Source: Rickettsia canadensis str. McKiel (GTDB lineage: Bacteria > Pseudomonadota > Alphaproteobacteria > Rickettsiales > Rickettsiaceae). Taken from it: a DNA stretch of 64,000 nucleotides. Made by a program: the position numbers and the translations under genes. The stretch is taken from positions 945,501 to 1,009,500 of the forward strand of contig NC_009879.1 of the NCBI RefSeq assembly GCF_000014345.1, in the 5' to 3' direction. This document shows, piece after piece, positions 55,527 to 64,000 of the stretch (its first letter is position 1; each line of letters begins with the position of its first letter). The notes beneath the pieces were generated by a model. That model worked only from the letters and a program-made list of their open reading frames with translations, ran no database searches and was not told where the DNA came from.

Positions 55527-56607
55527 CTTTATAATGTAAAATAATAAAGTTACTAATAAAAAATATTAGCATACTAGGTAATAAAATAGCAGCAATTAAA
55601 GACAAATTATTATAAGCCAGTATTTTTAATAAAATTTCTGATAACGAATATGCTATAAAACCTGAAAATAAACCTAATATCAGTATTTTTTCTTGGGAAT
55701 TATTACGCTGTTTTAGACTAATAAAACAACTTGCTAAAATTACGGTTGCCATCATCATTATAGGCTTAAATAATTGCTTGTAATAATAAATTTGATAATT
55801 AATAGCAGGTAAACCTGAATTTAATAATTCATTAATTAATTTAGGTAAAGCCCAAATAGAAACCATATCAGGGCGACTAAATTTATTTACTAAACTATTA
55901 ATTGATAAATTTGTCTGTATAGTTAAAGTGTTATAAGCCTTAGTTTCCTCTTTTGTAAAAACCTTAACTCTATTTAAATGTAACATTTTATTTTCAATAA
56001 TACCGTATAATGCATCAATTCTCTTTAAAAAAGAATTATTACTATCAACAAATAAAACTGTAATATTATTTAATTTTTTCTCAGCAACATTAATAAATTG
56101 TGTTTGAATAATTTGATTTGCATCATTTAAAGATTCAAAAAATAATAAACCTGATTTAGATATTATACCATCACTCAAGGCTTTTTTAGTCAGTTTTGCT
56201 TCTAATAACTCATATTTTTGTAAACCTATAGTACCGATAGGATTCAATATGGTCGTAAAAACTATACCTAAAATTAAAGTTACGATACATGGACTAACAA
56301 GCACTTGCCAAATATGAACACCACTAGATAATATAACCGTTAATTCATTATTTTTTGTTAGATTGCTAAGAAAAAATAACATAGCGGTAAAACTAATTAA
56401 CGACGATACTTGACCTAGTAAATAAGGAATCTTATATAAGATAAGTCTCCAAAAAAAACTAAAAGGAACATAAATATTTTTGAATTTTTGCAAAAGATCA
56501 AAGATATTTGAGATAATCAACAGCCCGATTAAAAGAAATAATATAATCAAGAAACACTTAGAATATAATTTAGTAAGATAGCAAGAAAGTGTTTTTAGAC
56601 TAATCAT
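55519..56607 (-). CDS. Lipopolysaccharide export permease, YjgP/YjgQ (LptF/LptG) family
   Basis: A 362-residue inner-membrane component that extracts LPS from the membrane with LptB and LptC. Six membrane helices: three near the N-terminus (about 17-35, 58-80, 100-120), a periplasmic beta-jellyroll in the middle (about 130-265) and three at the C-terminus (275-295, 306-325, 332-352). The GxLxxFxxxL-like middle and LNPIGTIGLQKYE are compatible with LptF or LptG; I cannot say which. The stop codon and adjacent residues derive from the palindromic element. Confidence 0.85.
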   Translation of the reverse strand: MISLKTLSCYLTKLYSKCFLIILFLLIGLLIISNIFDLLQKFKNIYVPFSFFWRLILYKIPYLLGQVSSLISFTAMLFFLSNLTKNNELTVILSSGVHIWQVLVSPCIVTLILGIVFTTILNPIGTIGLQKYELLEAKLTKKALSDGIISKSGLLFFESLNDANQIIQTQFINVAEKKLNNITVLFVDSNNSFLKRIDALYGIIENKMLHLNRVKVFTKEETKAYNTLTIQTNLSINSLVNKFSRPDMVSIWALPKLINELLNSGLPAINYQIYYYKQLFKPIMMMATVILASCFISLKQRNNSQEKILILGLFSGFIAYSLSEILLKILAYNNLSLIAAILLPSMLIFFISNFIILHYKEI

Positions 56608-56644
56608 TATAAATTCAGGTCTAATGCGAATTTAAATACTTGTG

Positions 56645-56721
56645 TGGTGGGGCTGGTAGGACTTGAACCTACGACCACACCGTTATGAGCGGCGGGCTCT
56701 AACCAACTGAGCTACAGCCCC
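56645..56721 (-). tRNA. tRNA with CAU anticodon (Met or Ile2), CCA encoded
   Basis: Reading the minus strand: acceptor GGGGCTG/CAGCCCC pairs fully; D arm GCTCAGTTGGTTAGAGC; anticodon arm CGCCG-CTCATAA-CGGTG gives anticodon CAU; T arm GTAGG-TTCAAGT-CCTAC; discriminator A and encoded CCA. An initiator is unlikely because it begins with a paired G1. Whether it is elongator tRNA-Met or lysidine-modified tRNA-Ile2 cannot be decided by eye. Confidence 0.93.
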
Positions 56722-56880
56722 TTTTCATTTGAAATTTATATAATTATTATGCAGTTAAGTCTAGTAAAATTTTTATATTTTTGGTATATCGCCTAAAAAG
56801 AGGGCAATAATTATAGATTAAGAAACCTACTATATGTTATTCTTGTAAAGGCTTGCTTGTATGTGGATCGATTTTCTGAT

Positions 56881-56992
56881 TGTCTCACATCCCCACAGCA
56901 CAACTTGATCACGGGATTCAGTTAAAAATATTAAAATGATTAGTATTTTAAGTTATTTTTATGGACCCCGTGGTCAAGCAAACTAGGTAATA
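56881..56992. repeat. Intergenic palindrome (GATCACGGGATC family)
   Basis: AACTTGATCACGGGATTCAG at the left and ATGGACCCCGTGGTCAAGCA at the right, with an inner TTAAAAATATTAAAATGATT. The remainder of 56722-57080 has no gene. Confidence 0.8.
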
Positions 56993-57080
56993 CAGCGGAT
57001 TTTATCATTCCACGCAATAACCACTTCCACAGGCATAACATCAAGTTATAAATAAAAAAAAGACCAAATAGTAAACTCGA

Positions 57081-57548
57081 TTAGTGGTGTATAACTGTTA
57101 CAGCTCTACGATTATAAGCAAAAGCTTCTTCAGTATTACCCATCATAGCAGGTCTATCTTTACCGTAAGAGATTATATTTAATCTGTTATTATCAATGCC
57201 TTTATGAGCTAAGAATTTTTTCGCTGCTGCTGCTCTTCTTTCACCTAAACCTAAGTTATATTCTCTAGTACCTCTTTCATCACAATGTCCTTCAACAGTA
57301 GCTTTTACCTCAGGATGCTTTAATAACCAGCAAGCTTGTCTCTCTAATTCTTCTTTAGCCTTTGGTGACAAATCAGAGCTATCAAAATCAAACCATACTG
57401 CATTCCCTGCATGCTTCTCAAAATCTTTCATTAATGATATTTCTTCTCCTTGATTCACACCACTGTCAAATTGTGGTGCTTTTTTTGTTGTATTACACCC
57501 TGCAAGCACAAATAATGCAAGAAAAGCTAATGTAATTTTTGTTTTCAT
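57081..57548 (-). CDS. pal: Peptidoglycan-associated lipoprotein Pal
   Basis: Outer-membrane lipoprotein of the Tol-Pal system. The 155 residues have a lipoprotein signal (LAGC, C18), a short linker, and an OmpA-like domain (about 50-155) with VWFDFDSSDLSPKAKEELE, VEGHCDERGTREYNLGLGER and RAAAAKKFL, the peptidoglycan-binding motif. The remainder of the tol genes is not here. An AAGGAG ribosome site precedes the ATG. Confidence 0.96.
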   Translation of the reverse strand: MKTKITLAFLALFVLAGCNTTKKAPQFDSGVNQGEEISLMKDFEKHAGNAVWFDFDSSDLSPKAKEELERQACWLLKHPEVKATVEGHCDERGTREYNLGLGERRAAAAKKFLAHKGIDNNRLNIISYGKDRPAMMGNTEEAFAYNRRAVTVIHH

Positions 57549-57750
57549 AATTAAACTCCTTGAGATTATATATTTATTAATATTGCATTCATTTTAGTTA
57601 GTGATAAACTTAAACTAACCAAAAGCTATGTAAGTTAGTATATATTATTATTTTATTAGTTTAAAGGCTAAAATATTATAAAATGCAATTACTTATGTAT
57701 AAATGTGGTAAAAATATCATTTTTATGCATAGATAATTTAGATAAATAAA

Positions 57751-57890
57751 AGTATAGATAGACTCAGTTTTATTTGGAAAAGAGCAAGGAAGTATATAAG
57801 TCGAGGAGCGGGAGGCATATATATAATTATGTACACACTGCAGACAGTTATAACACGATGTAGCCAATTTTCAAATAAAAAAGTATATTC
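57751..57890. repeat. Long palindromic element (gene-end family), copy 4
   Basis: AGTATAGATAGACTCAGTTT then TATTTGGAAAAGAGCAAGGA, ending CCAATTTTCAAATAAAAAAG then TATATTC, as in copies at 5432 and 55383. The right end includes the first base of the fabH TGA stop. The rest of 57549-57750 shows no gene. Confidence 0.8.
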
Positions 57891-58842
57891 ACCATCTTAT
57901 TAATGCACTGCCCCAAGTTAAACCGGCACCGATAGCTGAAAATAGTAAAATATCGCCTTTTTTTATTTTACCTAATCCTTTGAGAGTACTTAAAGCAAGA
58001 GGAATAGAAGCTGCTGAACAATTAGCGTGTTTCTCTACAGTCTTTATGATCTTATGTTCTTCTATATTTAACAACTCAGCAAGTTTATTGATAATACGGA
58101 CATTTGCTTGATGAGGTATAAAATAATCAATATCGCTTACGCTGAATTGATTAGCACATAATAACTCTTCTATAGATTGTTGCATTTTTTCTATTGCATG
58201 ACGGAATAATTTTTGACCCTGCATAATGATTTTACCACTAGTACCATTCATACTTATACCACCGTTTGTATATAGTATATCATAATCGATACCGCTTGAA
58301 AAAATATTACTCTCTATTAAACCGGAATCATCGCTACTACGCTGCAATATCACACTCCCTGCTCCATCACCAAATAAAACACAGGTAGACCTATCATTCC
58401 AATCTAATAGCGATGTCATTTTCTCAGCACCTATAAGCAAAACAGTTTTATATTTACTGGAAGCAATAAGAGAATTTGCTACTTGCAACCCATACACAAA
58501 ACCGGCACATACTGCCTGTAAATCAAAAGACGGTATATTAGTTAAACCAAGATAGCCTTGAAGTTTAGTAGCAACCGAAGGAAAGCTATGATCTGGAGTA
58601 GTAGTACATATAATTATTAAATCGATATCATTTGCCGATATCCCCGCATCTTCTATAGCTTTTTCAGCTGATTTTAAAGCAAGATGGGAAGTATATTCTG
58701 TATCGTCTGCTATATGACGCTGCGTAATACCTGTTCTTGTTCTAATCCACTCATCGTTAGTATCTACGAATTTTGTAAGCTCGTCATTACTCACTATTTT
58801 TGAAGGAAGATATTGGCCACAACCAATAATTTTACAGGTCAT
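57889..58842 (-). CDS. fabH: 3-oxoacyl-ACP synthase III (FabH)
   Basis: Initiates fatty acid synthesis by condensing acetyl-CoA with malonyl-ACP. The 317 residues hold the catalytic triad: Cys near 112 in [11 protein letters not shown], His in [11 protein letters not shown] and Asn in [19 protein letters not shown] and the C-terminal [15 protein letters not shown] are conserved. It lies 12 bases after rpmF; the usual plsX between them is not present. The stop is within the palindromic element. Confidence 0.96.
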   Translation of the reverse strand: MTCKIIGCGQYLPSKIVSNDELTKFVDTNDEWIRTRTGITQRHIADDTEYTSHLALKSAEKAIEDAGISANDIDLIIICTTTPDHSFPSVATKLQGYLGLTNIPSFDLQAVCAGFVYGLQVANSLIASSKYKTVLLIGAEKMTSLLDWNDRSTCVLFGDGAGSVILQRSSDDSGLIESNIFSSGIDYDILYTNGGISMNGTSGKIIMQGQKLFRHAIEKMQQSIEELLCANQFSVSDIDYFIPHQANVRIINKLAELLNIEEHKIIKTVEKHANCSAASIPLALSTLKGLGKIKKGDILLFSAIGAGLTWGSALIRW

Positions 58843-58854
58843 AAATCTTAAGCT

Positions 58855-59055
58855 TTAGGCGACTTCTTCTGCAGTTTCAATTTTTTTTGTTACTACTTGA
58901 CGATTATTGTAAGTCCCGTCAACTAAAGAAACGTGATGCGGAAGTTTATATTCACCGGTTTGTGAGTCAACTATTACATTAACTTTACCAAGTGCTAAGT
59001 GCGAACGTCTCATATTACGTTTTGATTTTGATGTTTTCTTCTTTGGAACTGCCAT
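58855..59055 (-). CDS. rpmF: 50S ribosomal protein L32
   Basis: A 66-residue L32 beginning [20 protein letters not shown]. Lacks the zinc cysteines, as in several alphaproteobacteria. Followed by fabH in the same direction. It has its own sigma70-like promoter at 59075-59102. Confidence 0.97.
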   Translation of the reverse strand: MAVPKKKTSKSKRNMRRSHLALGKVNVIVDSQTGEYKLPHHVSLVDGTYNNRQVVTKKIETAEEVA

Positions 59056-59074
59056 TATTATCCTCTCTAAAAAT

Positions 59075-59102
59075 ACTATATAAATTAAAAAGTATTTGTC
59101 AA
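59075..59102 (-). promoter_or_regulatory. rpmF-fabH promoter
   Basis: Minus-strand -35 TTGACA (59097-59102), 16-base spacer, -10 TATAGT (59075-59080), 20 bases before rpmF with an AGAGGAT ribosome site. Confidence 0.65.
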
Positions 59103-59157
59103 ATTAGTGAAGCAGTATATTATAATATTGTAATAAAATCTAGATAAAATTAAACTT

Positions 59158-59631
59158 ATGAAAATTTTTATAACATACATTTTTAGTATATTAGCCTTTT
59201 TTGCCTTAAGCGGCTGCAAAACTATCGAAAATAGAGGGCAATCCATAGATGATTCGGCACTTGTAAAATTAAAATCTAAAAAATTAAATAAAGCAGAAGT
59301 CGTAGAATTAATTGGTACGCCTACTATGGTACCAGAATATTCCCAAAATATTTGGTATTATGTTGAAAGGGTTATGTCTCAAAGAGCTTGGCTTAATTCA
59401 AAAATTGAAAAGCAAAAAATAGTAAAAATTATCTTTGATGCTAATAGTTTTATGCAGGAAGTAGTAATAATAGATAATTCTCATAAACAAGATATAGAAA
59501 TAGTCCGTGAATATACTAGGACATATGGAACAGAACTTAACGGACTACAAAAATTTGTTAAAAATTTAGGTAGATTCAATAAAACTACTGACGGGAATAA
59601 AAATAACAGCAAGAATAAGAAGAAGAGATAA
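59158..59631 (+). CDS. bamE: BamE-like outer-membrane assembly lipoprotein
   Basis: A 157-residue lipoprotein with signal lipobox LSGC (C20). The domain from about 35 to 105 has LNKAEVVELIGTPTMVPEYS and WYYVERVMSQRAW, matching the SmpA/BamE pattern 'xxxVxxLxGxPxxxDxFxxxxWYYVxR'. The C-terminus (DGNKNNSKNKKKR) is basic and Asn-rich and is not part of the fold. It likely assists BamA in beta-barrel assembly. Divergent from rpmF, 102 bases apart. Confidence 0.85.
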   Translation: MKIFITYIFSILAFFALSGCKTIENRGQSIDDSALVKLKSKKLNKAEVVELIGTPTMVPEYSQNIWYYVERVMSQRAWLNSKIEKQKIVKIIFDANSFMQEVVIIDNSHKQDIEIVREYTRTYGTELNGLQKFVKNLGRFNKTTDGNKNNSKNKKKR

Positions 59632-59639
59632 AGATTAAG

Positions 59640-59790
59640 TACCTTAATCGTTATGCGAATGAACATAAAGCGCGTGGCAATCTATTTAATGAATTGCGTC
59701 TTCGTCAATTACTTAGTAATTTTCCTTGCAATGACGAAAAAACTGATCCACGGCAGGTAATAACACCAACACCCATAAAACAAAAACTAT
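59640..59790. repeat. Degenerate repeat before ftsY
   Basis: TTGCGTCTTCGTCAATTACT and CTTGCAATGACGAAAAAACT form a decayed palindrome. It lies within an in-frame extension upstream of the real ftsY start and should not be read as protein. Confidence 0.45.
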
Positions 59791-59795
59791 CTAAT

Positions 59796-60707
59796 ATGAT
59801 TTCGATATTTAGTAAATTAAAACAAAGTTTATCTAAAACTTCTAATAAAATATCAGAAGGTATCGACAAAATATTTTACAAGAAAAAATTAAACGAAGAA
59901 ACTCTAGAAGAGCTAGAAGAGCTACTTATCTCAAGTGATATGAGTGTTTCGGTAGTAACTAATATTATTGAAGAATTGAAAAAGGTAAAATTTAACGAAG
60001 AAATAGATAGTAGTACAGTAAAGGCAGCCCTTGCTAAATTGATAGAAGAGCAGCTGTTAAACTCAGAAATTCCTTTTTCTCTAGATGCAAATAAATTAAA
60101 TGTAGTATTAGTTTGCGGTGTTAACGGTGCAGGAAAGACTACAACTATAGGTAAGCTTGCTGCAATGTACTCAGCACAAGGAAAAAAAATAGCAGTTGCT
60201 GCCTGCGATACTTTTAGAGCAGCTGCCGTAAATCAGCTAAGTATTTTGATAGATAGAGCAAATGCACTACTTATTACAGGTGAAGAATCTGCTGATCCTG
60301 CAAGTGTTGCTTACCGCGGGATGGAAGAATCAATAAAACAAAATATCGATATACTTTTTATTGACACAGCAGGTAGACTTCATAATAAAAAAAACTTAAT
60401 GGATGAACTCACCAAGATCGTAAAAGTTATAAAAAAATTAGATGAGAGCACACCTACTCATAGCATTTTAGTAATTGATGCTATTACAGGACAAAATACT
60501 TATAACCAAGCAGAGCATTTTCATAATGCTACTAACTTAACAGGACTTATCGTGACTAAACTAGATGGAAGTGCTAAAGCAGGCGTAATTGTCGGAGTAG
60601 TACAAAAATTTAATTTACCAGTGTATTTTATCGGCATAGGCGAGAAGATAGAGGATTTAAAAATATTTGATCGACATGATTTTGCTAAGAGTTTAGTAGG
60701 GTTGTGA
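59796..60707 (+). CDS. ftsY: Signal recognition particle receptor FtsY
   Basis: SRP receptor GTPase for co-translational membrane targeting. I choose the ATG at 59796 (MISIFSKLKQSLSKTSNKIS, 303 residues), the usual family start; a frame opening at 59694 would add 34 residues from a repeat. NG domain: GVNGAGKTTTIGKL (G1), DTFRAAAVNQL, FIDTAGRLHNK (G3), TKLDGSAKAG (G4). It has no long acidic A domain. Upstream is the BamE-like gene in the same direction. Confidence 0.96.
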   Translation: MISIFSKLKQSLSKTSNKISEGIDKIFYKKKLNEETLEELEELLISSDMSVSVVTNIIEELKKVKFNEEIDSSTVKAALAKLIEEQLLNSEIPFSLDANKLNVVLVCGVNGAGKTTTIGKLAAMYSAQGKKIAVAACDTFRAAAVNQLSILIDRANALLITGEESADPASVAYRGMEESIKQNIDILFIDTAGRLHNKKNLMDELTKIVKVIKKLDESTPTHSILVIDAITGQNTYNQAEHFHNATNLTGLIVTKLDGSAKAGVIVGVVQKFNLPVYFIGIGEKIEDLKIFDRHDFAKSLVGL

Positions 60708-60842
60708 GATTTTGTTTATAAAAATTACTATGTTATACCACAAATTGATCGCGGTATCTTAAGAAACAACTTATAGAGATAAATAACTTATCTTCTTATT
60801 TTTACCTAGAACACAGAGAATAAAAAACCCTCAAATCATAAA

Positions 60843-63470
60843 ATGACTAAAAAAAACACCTTATTACTAATAGACGGATATGGATTTGTTTTTAGAGCCT
60901 ATTATGCACAACAGCCTTTAACTTCGCCGAAAGGCAAGCCTGTCGGTGCTCTTTACGGTTTTACTTCAATGCTACTAAAATTACTGAGCGACTTTAAGCC
61001 TAAACATGTCGCTGTAGTGTTTGATAGCGGCGGGAAAAATTTTCGTCATCATATTTATCCTGAATATAAAGCTAATCGCCCTCCTCCCCCTGAAGATTTA
61101 ATAATACAATTACCATTAGTTCGTGATGTTGCAAGTAGCTTAAATTTTCCTATTCTAGAAAAGAACGGCTATGAAGCCGATGACATTATCGCAACCTTTG
61201 CTACTAAAACGGCTGCACTCGGCGAAGATGTAGTCATTATCTCTTCCGATAAAGATTTATTGCAGTTAATGAATGAAAACATCAAAATATATGATCCACT
61301 AAAAGGAAAATATAGCACAGAGGATGATGTTGTTAAAAAATTCGGCACTACTGCTAATAAATTACGTGAAGTAATGGCTTTAATCGGCGATAGATCAGAT
61401 AATATTCCAGGTGTACCCTCTATTGGACCAAAAACGGCAAGTAGCCTTATAACACAATTTGGTTCGATAGAAAATATATTTAACTCTTTAGACCAAATCT
61501 CAAGCGTAAAACAACGTGAAACTTTACAAAATTCAAAAGAAGCAGCTTTAATTTCATGGCAGTTAATAGGGCTTGATTCTAATGTTGATTTAGATTTTCA
61601 GCTGAATAATTTAGAATGGTCACCTCCAAATAGCGATAAATTAACAGGATTTTTACAGGAATATGGTTTTAGATCTTTATATAGAAGAGCAGAAAATTTA
61701 TTTGATATTAAAATTAATGAGCACAAAGAAATAGTAGATAATAAAGTAGCGGAAATAAAAGAAATTAGTAATAAAATTGAACTTGAAAATTTTGCTAAAG
61801 AAGCTGAAATAGTAGGAATATTCGGAATATATTTACTACAGTATAAGGGAGATAATCTTGCTTTGATTTTATCACTACAAAATAAAAGTTATATTATTAA
61901 AATTTCAAATACGACCAATGACCTTTTTTCCTATAATACTAAAACTAATAATAGCTGGTTTTCAGATATTATTTCTAATTTACTAACCGATAAATCCATA
62001 AAAAAAATTACTTACTCTCTTAAACCTTTACTTAAGTTTTATGCAAACCAATCTCATGCAATTACGGCAATTGAAGATTTAGAGTTAATACAATATGCAT
62101 TATCGGCAGGTTTATCACAGAAAAATTTATTTGAAGAAGCTCAAAAAGAAACTGTAATAGAAAATATAATCAATGAATCGGCAAAAATAGTAATAAATTT
62201 TATCTCACTTTATAAGCAAAAAATATTGGAGCTTAAAGATAATAAAGCCTTTAGACTTTATAGCAACATTGATTTACCTATTTGTTTTATTTTAGATAAA
62301 ATGGAGAAAGTCGGTATTAAAGTAGATGCTAATTACTTGAAACAATTATCAGCTGAATTTGGAACAGAAATAGCTAGACTTGAAGAAGAAATTTTTGCTC
62401 TTAGCGGAACTAAATTTAATATTGGTGCACCAAAACAATTAGGCGAAATCTTGTTTGAAAAAATGCAATTACCTTTCGGTAAAGCTTCGGCTAAAACAAA
62501 CTCTTACTCAACAGGTGTAGAAATACTAAAAAAACTTAGCAAGCATGGATATAATATTGCCGATTTATTACTAAGGTGGCGGCAACTTACAAAATTAAAA
62601 AATACTTACACTGATAGTTTACCAAAACAAATAGATAATATAACTAGGCGAGTACATACGACATTTTTACAAACTTCTACCACTACAGGAAGGATTAGTT
62701 CACAAGAACCTAATTTGCAAAATGTACCTATTCGCTCTAGTGAGGGTAATAAAATCAGACAAGCTTTTATTCCTGAAAAAGGTTATAAATTAATATCTGC
62801 CGATTATTCTCAAATTGAGCTTAGAATATTAAGCCATATTGCAAATATAGATGCACTAAAACAAGCATTTACCAATAAAGACGATATACATACTCAAACT
62901 GCTTGTCAGATCTTTAATTTGCCAAAAGATAAACTAACTAGTAAACATAGACGTAAAGCAAAAGCTATAAATTTTGGTATTATTTACGGTATTAGTGCTT
63001 TTGGGCTTGCTCAACAATTAAACGTTACGAATAGCGAAGCTGCAGAATATATTAAGAAATATTTTGCTGAATATAAAGGAGTACAAGAATATATTGAGCA
63101 AACAAAAGCTTTTGTAAGTAGCAACGGCTATGTTACCAATTTCTTTGGCAGAAAATGTTTTCTACCTTCAATTCATAATAAAAAGCTTAAACAATTTGCA
63201 GAGCGTGCGGCAATTAATGCACCTATTCAAGGAACTAATGCTGATATAATTAAAATTGCCATGATCAATCTAGATCAAGAAATAGAAAAACTTAAGCTTA
63301 AAACAAGACTAGTGCTGCAAATTCATGATGAATTACTGTTTGAAGCACCGACTGATGAAATAGAACTCGTAATACCTATTATTAAAAAAATCATGGAAAA
63401 CTCTACTAATATGGACGTACCGATTATTACTGAAATTAGGGCTGGTAATAACTGGATGGAGATTCATTAG
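60843..63470 (+). CDS. polA: DNA polymerase I (PolA)
   Basis: Repair and Okazaki fragment polymerase. The 875 residues have a 5'-3' exonuclease domain (about 1-290; [38 protein letters not shown]), a middle 3'-5' exonuclease-like domain (about 310-470) whose acidic DxE site is not visible ([11 protein letters not shown]), and a polymerase domain: [32 protein letters not shown] (Asp), [16 protein letters not shown] (O helix) and [10 protein letters not shown] (Asp/Glu). Proofreading is therefore probably lost (inference). It has its own ATG and stands after ftsY. Confidence 0.96.
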   Translation: MTKKNTLLLIDGYGFVFRAYYAQQPLTSPKGKPVGALYGFTSMLLKLLSDFKPKHVAVVFDSGGKNFRHHIYPEYKANRPPPPEDLIIQLPLVRDVASSLNFPILEKNGYEADDIIATFATKTAALGEDVVIISSDKDLLQLMNENIKIYDPLKGKYSTEDDVVKKFGTTANKLREVMALIGDRSDNIPGVPSIGPKTASSLITQFGSIENIFNSLDQISSVKQRETLQNSKEAALISWQLIGLDSNVDLDFQLNNLEWSPPNSDKLTGFLQEYGFRSLYRRAENLFDIKINEHKEIVDNKVAEIKEISNKIELENFAKEAEIVGIFGIYLLQYKGDNLALILSLQNKSYIIKISNTTNDLFSYNTKTNNSWFSDIISNLLTDKSIKKITYSLKPLLKFYANQSHAITAIEDLELIQYALSAGLSQKNLFEEAQKETVIENIINESAKIVINFISLYKQKILELKDNKAFRLYSNIDLPICFILDKMEKVGIKVDANYLKQLSAEFGTEIARLEEEIFALSGTKFNIGAPKQLGEILFEKMQLPFGKASAKTNSYSTGVEILKKLSKHGYNIADLLLRWRQLTKLKNTYTDSLPKQIDNITRRVHTTFLQTSTTTGRISSQEPNLQNVPIRSSEGNKIRQAFIPEKGYKLISADYSQIELRILSHIANIDALKQAFTNKDDIHTQTACQIFNLPKDKLTSKHRRKAKAINFGIIYGISAFGLAQQLNVTNSEAAEYIKKYFAEYKGVQEYIEQTKAFVSSNGYVTNFFGRKCFLPSIHNKKLKQFAERAAINAPIQGTNADIIKIAMINLDQEIEKLKLKTRLVLQIHDELLFEAPTDEIELVIPIIKKIMENSTNMDVPIITEIRAGNNWMEIH

Positions 63471-63548
63471 GTAATATATAATAAATATGCATGGCTTGCT
63501 TGCGTAGATAAGCTTTCCGTTTTCACCCTAGCTAACTTGATCATGACC

Positions 63549-63709
63549 TTGTTGCATGGATCAAAAAACTTACTCGATGTCATCCATGCAAAAGTGGTGA
63601 TCCAGAAAAATAACTTTAATACTGATATATAAGTTACATAAACATATAAAAAACTTATTTTATATATTCCCGCCGCCACAGGAATGACATAAAGCGAGCT
63701 ATACAACAA
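63549..63709. repeat. CATTCCCGC-family palindromic repeat
   Basis: CTTGTTGCATGGATC and GATGTCATCCATGCAAAAGT at the left, ATTCCCGCCGCCACAGGAAT and GAGCTATACAACAA at the right, with CATATAAAAAACTTATTTTA inside. Lies between polA and dnaE, ending just before the dnaE stop. Confidence 0.85.
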
Positions 63710-63711
63710 CA

Positions 63712-64000
63712 CTATTTACTATATCCTTTTAAAATCTCAAAATCTTGTGCTTGGAGAAAGAATTTGTCCGGTAATGTAATTTTTGCTACAAAATTCTTTA
63801 CCTCTTCACTTTGTAAATATATCGTAGCTTTAGTATTACTTTCATTATTATTAGTGCGAGCTGCAAGCATCATTAATATCTGCCGTAATTCTTCATAATT
63901 TTGTGGGTAAAGCTTTAGTTCAAATTGTTTATTATTAATTACATCCTCAATTGACGAAAAGCTTTTTGCTGTTAGTTTTATTCCTCCTTCATCTTTAAAT
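63712..64000 (-). CDS. dnaE: DNA polymerase III alpha subunit DnaE, C-terminal end
   Basis: Only the last 95 codons and the stop are in the window; the frame remains open at the edge. They read [20 protein letters not shown] and then [39 protein letters not shown], the C-terminal region of rickettsial DnaE as I recall it (an OB-fold segment followed by the C-terminal tau/epsilon-interacting domain). It is the replicative polymerase catalytic subunit. Downstream of polA in a convergent arrangement. Confidence 0.85.
   Translation of the reverse strand, partial: FKDEGGIKLTAKSFSSIEDVINNKQFELKLYPQNYEELRQILMMLAARTNNNESNTKATIYLQSEEVKNFVAKITLPDKFFLQAQDFEILKGYSK

Noticed and set aside
59694..59795. 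N-terminal extension of FtsY
   Set aside because: Encoded by degenerate repeat sequence; the family begins at MISIFSKLKQ.
63467..63712. 81-residue minus-strand frame after polA
   Set aside because: It is entirely within a palindromic repeat and shows no protein-like conservation.

Overview
This 64 kb window is from an AT-rich obligate intracellular alphaproteobacterium of the genus Rickettsia. The evidence is the large autotransporter OmpB (rOmpB/Sca5) opening the window, an ATP/ADP translocase of the Tlc type, a very large NAD-glutamate dehydrogenase, a stand-alone RelA/SpoT fragment, an RPE1 palindromic element, abundant intergenic palindromes and many decaying genes between intact housekeeping genes. 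I cannot name the species. The OmpB passenger start looks unlike the typhus and spotted-fever versions I can recall, which hints at a divergent lineage.

Layout. 1-8.4 kb (minus strand): the N-terminal ~1000 residues of ompB, a (p)ppGpp synthetase-like fragment, nagZ, the lpxK-lpxL lipid A pair and an M23 lipoprotein. 8.4-9.8 kb: wreckage of rlmJ and of a RhuM-type gene. 9.8-15.7 kb (minus): ligA, a single-chain restriction-modification protein (nuclease, N6-methylase and recognition domains) and tgt. 15.7-17.9 kb: pseudogenes of an SF1 helicase and a thiolase. 18.6-20.1 kb: tlcE on the plus strand with a clear promoter. 20.5-25.6 kb (minus): tlyC-ybeY, glyA-lipA, an esterase and a monothiol glutaredoxin. 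25.8-32.6 kb: nth, rsmI with a divergent LpoA-like lipoprotein, a tatA gene too short for ordinary gene length cut-offs, pgpA, rplU-rpmA, lysC and an XRE regulator. 32.7-40.2 kb (minus): a ProP-type MFS transporter with a nonsense-interrupted small frame coupled to its stop, unrecognised decay with RPE1, a short RodZ-like protein and gdhB. 40.3-50.1 kb (plus): mnmE, an orphan 454-residue membrane protein, a decayed DHA2-type transporter, recA-fabG, acpP, fabF and a broken ABC-F gene. 50.2-51.5 kb: a coiled-coil protein and a 78-residue partner. 52-59 kb (minus): gmk, a small XRE protein, a YraN remnant, mreB-mreC, lptF/G, a CAU tRNA, pal and rpmF-fabH. 59.2-64 kb: a BamE-like lipoprotein, ftsY, polA and the C-terminus of dnaE.

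Working together, the intact genes cover envelope building (lpxK/L, lptF/G, pal, BamE-like, nagZ, MreBC, RodZ-like, LpoA-like), type II fatty acid synthesis (fabG, acpP, fabF, fabH), DNA upkeep (ligA, polA, recA, nth, dnaE), tRNA and rRNA modification (tgt, mnmE, rsmI, ybeY), and import of host metabolites (tlcE, ProP-like), with glutamate catabolism through gdhB.

The least explained content is the intact restriction-modification fusion in a decaying neighbourhood, the 454-residue T-rich-linker membrane protein with its own promoter and strong Shine-Dalgarno sequence, the coiled-coil/small-protein pair, and a ~130-160 bp palindrome family that lies at gene ends and supplies stop codons to at least three genes. 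No CRISPR array, insertion sequence or rRNA was seen.
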